This document shows, piece after piece, positions 58,749 through 64,000 of a DNA stretch of 64,000 nucleotides. The notes below the pieces were generated by a model. It saw only the letters and a program-made list of their open reading frames with translations. It was not told where the DNA came from and did no database searches. Within the stretch, counting starts at the first letter, position 1. Each line of letters starts with the position of its first letter. A program made the translations under genes and the position numbers. This stretch comes from Erodium maritimum (taxonomy: Eukaryota; Streptophyta; Magnoliopsida; Geraniales; Geraniaceae). The stretch covers positions 55,050,546-55,114,545 of the forward strand of contig OY997589.1 in NCBI GenBank assembly GCA_963921825.1. Direction: 5' to 3'.

Positions 58749-60838
58749 GGTTCAGAAAGTCTGAGAGGGGTAATAGACCTCCCCACCTCAAATTCCCCCT
58801 CCTCCAAATCTTCTAAATCACAGTATTCATCTCCAGTAGTAGTGTCAAGCTCCACAGCTCGATTGACCTCATGATCAAGGTTATCAAATTGTTCAGCTAC
58901 TAGCTCATCTGACAAGTAAGCCTTCAATCCCAGTGCCTTGCAATACTCTAATGTTCCAGCCCCTCCTTGGTCGAAATTTTGTCTGGCAGAATCAGTCTTC
59001 TTCTTTGTTATAGGTCTGAGTTTGGCAACAATTGTTTTAGCCTTTGATCTTGTATTGTATGCCACTACTTCACCTCCCTTACCCTTTTTCCTGTTCACTG
59101 AAGCCTTGCTGGCAGAAGACATGTTTAAAACCGGATTAGGAGTTAAAAATGATTTTGAAACCTCAATTCCCTCCAAAACCCTTGAATTAGCTAAAGAGGA
59201 CTGTGGTCTGGGGCCCAAAACTGCAGCATAAGAGGGAGAACTTTCCATCTCATTAATGTCCCCCAAACCCAATGTACCCTTGTGTCCTTGTATTTCCATA
59301 TCAGTCCCCTCAGCCAGGAGGAGAGTAGCCGGAGGATTTGCTTCAATTCCAACCAATGGGACAGTAGTGAGTAGAAGTGAACAGTTTGCCGGAACAGTGA
59401 GCAGGGTGTTTGAATTTTCTTCACCCATGGAATCAGGGACCAATAAGGAATCTTTGTATGCAGATGGGATCAATGATGGAGTCTCAGAATTGAGGGTTAG
59501 CTTCAGAGTAAGACATGGGGTGTTTGTGGTAGTTTCAGCGAATACTTTTTCTGCCCCCACCTCATTAATCCCTCCCACCAGTCCATTAACCTCCAAGGGA
59601 TTGGTTGAGATTAATAACTCCTCCACCTCCCTATAGGCTCTTAAAATCCCTTCAGTACAAGGTTCAGTACCATGTTCAGTCTCAGAGTGAGTACCCAAGA
59701 CTTCCTTTTCACGTGAATTTTGAGAGGGATCGTTGTCTGAACTAGAAGAGTCAGATGTAGAGAGATCTTGAGGCACGAAAACAACTTGTGGTACCAAATG
59801 ACAGTCCACAGAGCTGACCATGACATTGTATGTCTGGTCCTCAAGTATGAGCCCTGTTTCCATATAAACCATAGGGTATTGTTGTGAATGTAACAATATA
59901 AAACCCACCTCCAGAGAAGAACCACTCAAGGTTTGTGGATGAATCCAAACCACTGTCCCTAGATCTTCACAAACTACATTGAAAGTCTCAGGTCCCCAGC
60001 CCAAAATAGGGATGCCATGTACAGCAACCCAAGTGAATTTGCCTCCTCTCCTACACAGATGTGCACGATCCTCCAAAACCGTCATCTAGCTCCTCAGCCA
60101 CAGAGCATCTTCTTTCAATGCATCCTTTTCCACCTGTTCTTGTGGAAAGTATAAGAGGACCACCCTATTTCCCAAGGATTTGATACATATCTCTCCATCT
60201 CTCTCAGCACGAAATTCTTCCATGATCATCTCCAATGGATAGTCTTTGTTTAACACTGCAATATGTACCTTGTCCAGCCACATTTTGTATTCATCGACCA
60301 CTTTTCCTTTGGGATAACTGGGCTCAACTTCTTGGTCCAGATGAATCCTTCCCCTACCTCTGTTCTCAGACATAGAACCCTTTGGCTTCCAATTGAGATT
60401 GTTCCAAGCCCTACGAGTTTCAGGTCTTCTTTCCCACGCGTTGGCAACAAAAAATTTGTTACCCTTTAGTACATATCCATTGAAAATCGCTACTCCTTTC
60501 TCCCTTGCTTCCTCAGACGTAAAAGTCACAAAGCCAAACCACTTGCCTCAATTATTTGGATTGGTCGGAGTCGCAACCTTCACAATCTCTCCACACTCTA
60601 GGAACAGATTCTGGAGCCATTGGCTTGATGTTCTGGGAGGTAAATTGTAGACAAACAATTTGCAAGGTGTGTCCGTCCCTTCTCGATGTCCAGCTAACGG
60701 TTCGAAACGATTTTGAGTGGAAATGATCACTGAATCCAGCCTCCTTCCAGGTACCAGACCAGGTATATTTTCGAACCCCGGTGGAGGACCCGTTGCCGAC
60801 GATGAACCCATAACAGTAGAGAACAGAGTAGCAACCAA
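58745..60838 (-). pseudogene. LINE-C ORF1, RRM protein, two in-frame stops
   Basis: The open frame starts at 60838, but the likelier start is the later MGSSSATGPPPGFEN at 60811. An RRM follows: CKLFVYNLPPRTSSQWLQNL (RNP2-like), then a TGA at 60550-60548, then GKWFGFVTFTSEEAREKG (RNP1-like) and NKFFVANAWERR. A TAG at 60088-60086 follows EDALWLRS; the frame continues MTVLEDRAHLCRRGG. A DUF4283-like stretch, WVAVHGIPILGWGPETFN, and an acidic C-terminus (DLEDLEEGEFEVGR) complete it. It ends RLSEP-TGA at 58745, overlapping the ORF2 ATG. It probably coats the LINE RNA. Confidence 0.88.
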
Positions 60839-61096
60839 GAGGAGCAGGAGGAGATCAGAAGAGAAGAAAGAGGGGGAGGGAGCTGTAGCTTCAGTTTCAA
60901 GAAGAAGAAGGGATAAGACTGGATATGGTGGTCCGAAGTCCTGTGATGGACAACCAGGACACTACACCAAATCCAGATGAAGATCGCCTCAGAAGACGAT
61001 GAAGAAAACTGATGAAGATCTTGAAGAATGAAGAAGGTGCTACAGTGGTACACTGTAGCATGTAGAGAGAGTTTCAAAATGGACAATGTGATCATT
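60839..61096 (-). mobile_element. LINE-C 5' leader
   Basis: On minus it has 'ctgtagcaccttcttcattcttcaagatcttcatcag' and 'ggtgtagtgtcctgg'. Similar words occur in the LINE-A leader at 39790-39960 ('ctgtagcatcttcaccagatc', 'ggtgtagtgtccaggg'). It probably contains the internal promoter of this LINE family. Confidence 0.55.
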
Positions 61097-61105
61097 GCCA
61101 TTATT

Positions 61106-61406
61106 CCTTGGCAACAAACATAGAGGGACTCCTTTGGAAGCTGTGACTGGAAACCTAACCCCGACCTTTTAGAAGACTGATAAAGTTTTTTGGTGAATTT
61201 GGGGGGACTGATTCAACATTTGTTCCACATTTTCAGCATTATCTGAATATCGTTACTATGGGTTTTTTTTTGTTACTTAAGACATTTAAAAACTTCTCTT
61301 ATATGTCGTTTATCAATTTACTATTTTTCAAAACATTACCTTACATTCTTATAAATCCCTATTTAATAGTTGACTAAGATGTTGGTTGTGCATGTATGCT
61401 GGGATA
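61106..61406. other. AT-rich spacer between LINE-C and LINE-D
   Basis: About 300 bp with no open frame, repeat or RNA gene I can recognise. Confidence 0.4.
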
Positions 61407-62905
61407 CTTTTTTTGAAACGGGATAACGATATTTATTACTTGAAATGTTGCAAAATACACTTGAGTGCATCCGGAATAATGAATCCGGACCATGAAAGGA
61501 CATGCATAGAACGGGCTTCCCGAGTTAGCTAGTGGGCTGCTTCGTTCGCTGACCTAGAGATATACTCAAGTTTAACATCCTCGAGAGCAGCTAGAAGGGT
61601 CCGACAGTCATCAACCAATCGGCCCAAAGGGGAGAAGACCTGATGAGACCCTTGGATCAAGTGTACCAGGTACTGAGCGTCACTCCAGATAATTACTCTG
61701 GATAGGTTCGAGGCTTGAATACATTGCAGAGCTTGCCAAACCGCCATAGCTTCAGAATATTCGGGGCCCAGCATGCTGCTCCCACTACCACTCCTTCCTT
61801 CCAGGACCACACCCGTCTTTGTTCGACAAAGCCACCCTAGCCAAATTGCCCTGAATCCGCAAAAGTCGCTCCATCCACACTGATAGTGGACCAATTTTAG
61901 GGTGGTGGAATCCAACTCGTCTGCCTGTAGTGGGGAGTAACAGTGGGTTTGGGTCGACCATTCTGGGCTTCTGACCAGCTAGATTGGTTGCTAAGAACCG
62001 TAGCAAGGATGTCTTGTGGGTTAGATATAATATGGTCCCATACCTTACCATTTCTCGCTTTCCAGATCTCCCAAAGTAAGAGGCACATTTTACTCTTTAT
62101 CTGCATATTCGTTAGTTGCAGCAAATCAGATAACCATTCATGTAAAGTACCCGAGGGGGGGGGGGGGGATAGGGACCTGCAACTCTGATATATCTCATAC
62201 AGATCTGGCGAAGGGACAGTGGAGAAGGAGGTGGTCGGTAGTCTCCTGATTGTGCTGGCACATTGGGAAAGTATCCAGTATCGGGACAAACTTTGTTCGA
62301 AGGTTGACTGCAACTTGTAAAGTACTAGAGAGAGCCCGCCAGAGGAAAACCTTGATACTCGGTTGGATGTCCAGGTCCTAAATGCCCGTCCAAACCGTCG
62401 TGCCAGTCGATATGTGCCAACACCCATTCTCCCGGGATAATGCCATGTATCCTTCCTTTACCGAATAAATTTCCCGAATATTGAACTTCCATGACCATTT
62501 GTCTACGTGCCGTGGAAGAGGCGGGGGCACCTACAGTATGTCCTCCACAGTGGCAGGAGGGAGATTCTGTTGAACTTTCGAAACGTCCCACGAATGATTG
62601 TCCAAAGCCAGATTTGACACCCTCATAGCCGGGGTGAGACAGGTATGAAGTGGGATGACCGGGTTATTCCCTAGGAGTCAGGGAGACCCCTCCACCATAG
62701 TCGAACAACCGTCCCCAGATGGACGGCGGAGTTGCAGAACCTGATTGAAAACGAAGGAGTTAGAACCTGGGTGGATCACTCCCGAGACCTGCGAGGATCA
62801 CGCCCGAACGAGAAGAGCGAAGTTGAGACGAAGACCGACTCTGATCAGATGAACGACGGCGGTAGAGACGAAACCCTAGGGTTAGACGGAGCGCTCTTAA
62901 GGTTT
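61407..62905 (-). mobile_element. LINE-D, short internally deleted LINE with RNase H
   Basis: The T run at 61407 marks the 3' end on minus. The 5' end near 62905 begins with the common 'ccctagggtttcgtctctaccgccg' leader. Endonuclease and RT are absent; only the zinc-binding region and a C-terminal RNase H remain. I found no convincing TSD. It is a different LINE clade from A, B and C, since those lack the RNase H. Confidence 0.7.
61480..62591 (-). pseudogene. LINE-D ORF2 C-terminal zinc region and RNase H, frameshifted
   Basis: Frame 62427-61897 has the linker LLLWEIWKARNGKVWDHIIS. In frame 61915-61529, GPEYSEAMAVWQALQCIQAS, VIIWSDAQYLVHLIQ and YISRSANEAAH give the E, D and H/D-bearing RVT_3 RNase H motifs. 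Frame 62051-61785 carries the start of the domain. Frame shifts divide them. A CQHNQETTD-like piece upstream (near 62260) is the zinc motif remnant. Confidence 0.78.
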
Positions 62906-63339
62906 TTTATGGATGACAATTTTATGATGCATTAGTCCTCCTCAATTTAAAGTACTATAAAAACCAGAATGTCCCCTTCAAACAATACAATAAACAATTA
63001 TAAAATGTTATCAATACAATAAGAACATGAGTCGGTTCCATATTACATTGTATTATGAAACATATTGTATCTTTGTAGTACATTAAAAATACGCCATTAA
63101 AAAATTCTTGTAATCAATAAATCAGTACAAAAATTATATGTTGTCGGGATTTTTGGTGAGACAATCAATTCGCAATACATCCTTCACAAACAAACAATTT
63201 ATAAGAACAAACAATTCCTACACAAACAAACAATTTATAAGAACAATTCAAACGCAAATTTGGAAATACAAAAAATAGAACATGTGAATATTTTGAACTG
63301 TGTCCTTCAAATAACAGGATTTCTCGTGACTTGATGCTG
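62906..63339. other. AT-rich region downstream of the RPA-like gene
   Basis: Mostly AT-rich, with words such as 'acaatacaataa' and a short 'caaacaaacaatttataagaaca' duplication at 63185-63245. No gene is supported; on minus it lies downstream of the RPA-like exons and may hold further exons that I cannot read. Confidence 0.4.
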
Positions 63340-64000
63340 TCAGAATTCTGTAAACACAACTTGAATATATAACTTTGTCCAAAAATAGTTGAAAGTTGTA
63401 TAGGCATTTTTTCCCACATTCTGATACATCTGAGTATACAAAGTACTTGCTTTTATGCCAACCATAATTTCAACATGCCTATTGTAGAGGGTCATTTTAA
63501 ATTTCCCATTGTTGTCCCCAACACTTACTTTCAACCTATATATGTCATAAAATAATAAGTTGGTAAAACGCAGAAACAACAACGAATTCACCTAGAAACA
63601 TAACCAAATCAATTAGTAAATTCATACTCAACCAATATGGTTTCAAATAATAACCTTATCAAAGGAAATGCCAAGTTATGAATAGAACAACAACATGAGT
63701 AAACACCATCAACTTCAAAAACTTCATGTAAGCATGTTTTGCAAATATATATAAACCAGTTTTGTGGATTAGAAGCTGATTCAATTAAAATTCCAAGTGT
63801 TTTTGGAACATGTAAATTTAGGGTAAAAGGATGCCAAAACGCTCTTAACCAAAACGCTCTCAACGTCCTCAAGCTGGTCGAAGTTTCAACTCCGGTAAAC
63901 TTGATGAGTTCGTTGCCTTTTGCTCCGGGTTGCTATCGCTGTATTCAGAATTTCAATCCATTAACCTAGTGAAGAACCAGTCCAAGGTTGGTCCGGTTAA
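63340..64000 (-). pseudogene. replication protein A large-subunit-like C-terminal domain, partial
   Basis: Minus exon A ends at 63655 (donor gataag|gttatt) and encodes QNWFIYICKTCLHEVFEVDG then CCCSIHNLAFPLI, resembling the zinc ribbon of RPA70 domain C. Exon B starts at 63535 (acceptor atatag|gttg) and gives LKVSVGDNNGKFKMTLYNR then VEIMVGIKASTLY, the following OB-fold strand pattern. Phases match across the 119-bp intron. The gene continues past the right edge, so I cannot tell whether it is intact. RPA binds single-stranded DNA; related copies are also carried by plant Helitrons. Confidence 0.55.

Larger units (their letters stand above)
54306..61096 (-). mobile_element. LINE-C, nearly full-length L1-type (RRM ORF1)
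   Basis: gccattatt flanks it at 54297-54305 and 61097-61105, extendable to 13 bp with one mismatch. A T run (poly-A on minus) begins at 54308. Order on minus: 5' leader (61096-60840), ORF1 (60838-58745), ORF2 (58748-55089), and a 3' region of about 780 bp. The two ORFs overlap in ATGA. Three single stop codons are the only frame breaks I see, two in ORF1 and one in ORF2. This fits the BNR-type L1 group described in plants. Confidence 0.9.

Noticed and set aside
61380..62960. TSD for LINE-D
   Set aside because: No shared word longer than chance around 61406 and 62905; the 5' end is not sharp.

Overview
The window is plant nuclear DNA, most likely from a eudicot. It has spliced protein genes with GT-AG introns, long LTR retrotransposons primed by initiator-Met tRNA, L1-type LINEs whose ORF1 carries an RRM, and hAT/MITE-like DNA transposons. 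I cannot name the species. Only two host genes look intact. Roughly four fifths of the window is transposable-element sequence, much of it nested.

Layout. (1) 1-13441 holds Ty3/gypsy sequence on the minus strand: a partial LTR-like stretch (1-2345), an extra leader with its own primer-binding site (2346-3683), then an element with LTRs at 3684-5929 and 10871-13441. Its protease, reverse transcriptase/RNase H and integrase survive as broken frames, and it has no gag. (2) 14993-21524 is the gene island. A two-exon P-class pentatricopeptide repeat (PPR) gene runs on plus, and its large intron holds a decayed 5' part of a mitochondrial 2-oxoglutarate dehydrogenase E2 (dihydrolipoamide succinyltransferase) gene. 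A convergent five-exon proteasome assembly chaperone 3 gene runs on minus. (3) 21763-23107 is a poly(A)-tailed retro-insertion with a 15-bp target-site duplication (TSD). (4) 23130-44098 holds two decayed copies of an F-box-like gene. One copy is split by LINE-A (24249-40007), which is itself split by a Ty1/copia element (28255-36690). A hAT-like element (40442-42019) and a MITE-like element (42313-43321) follow.

(5) 44099-53173 is a four-level nest, each level with a visible TSD: LINE-B contains a coding-poor LTR element, which contains a copia solo LTR, which contains a gypsy solo LTR of 3430 bp. (6) 53174-64000 has gene-like exon fragments, LINE-C (54306-61096, nearly full length, three in-frame stops), a short internally deleted LINE-D with an RNase H domain, and a fragment of a replication protein A large-subunit-like gene that runs off the right edge.

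The order of events can be read from the nest. The copia family that split LINE-A also supplied the solo LTR inside the nest, and the gypsy solo LTR that later hit it is related to the gypsy element at the left end. The copia element has almost identical LTRs, a perfect 5-bp TSD and disabled catalytic motifs, so it was probably moved by proteins from another copy. The two intact genes do not obviously work together: the PPR protein probably acts on organellar RNA, and the chaperone acts in 20S proteasome assembly.
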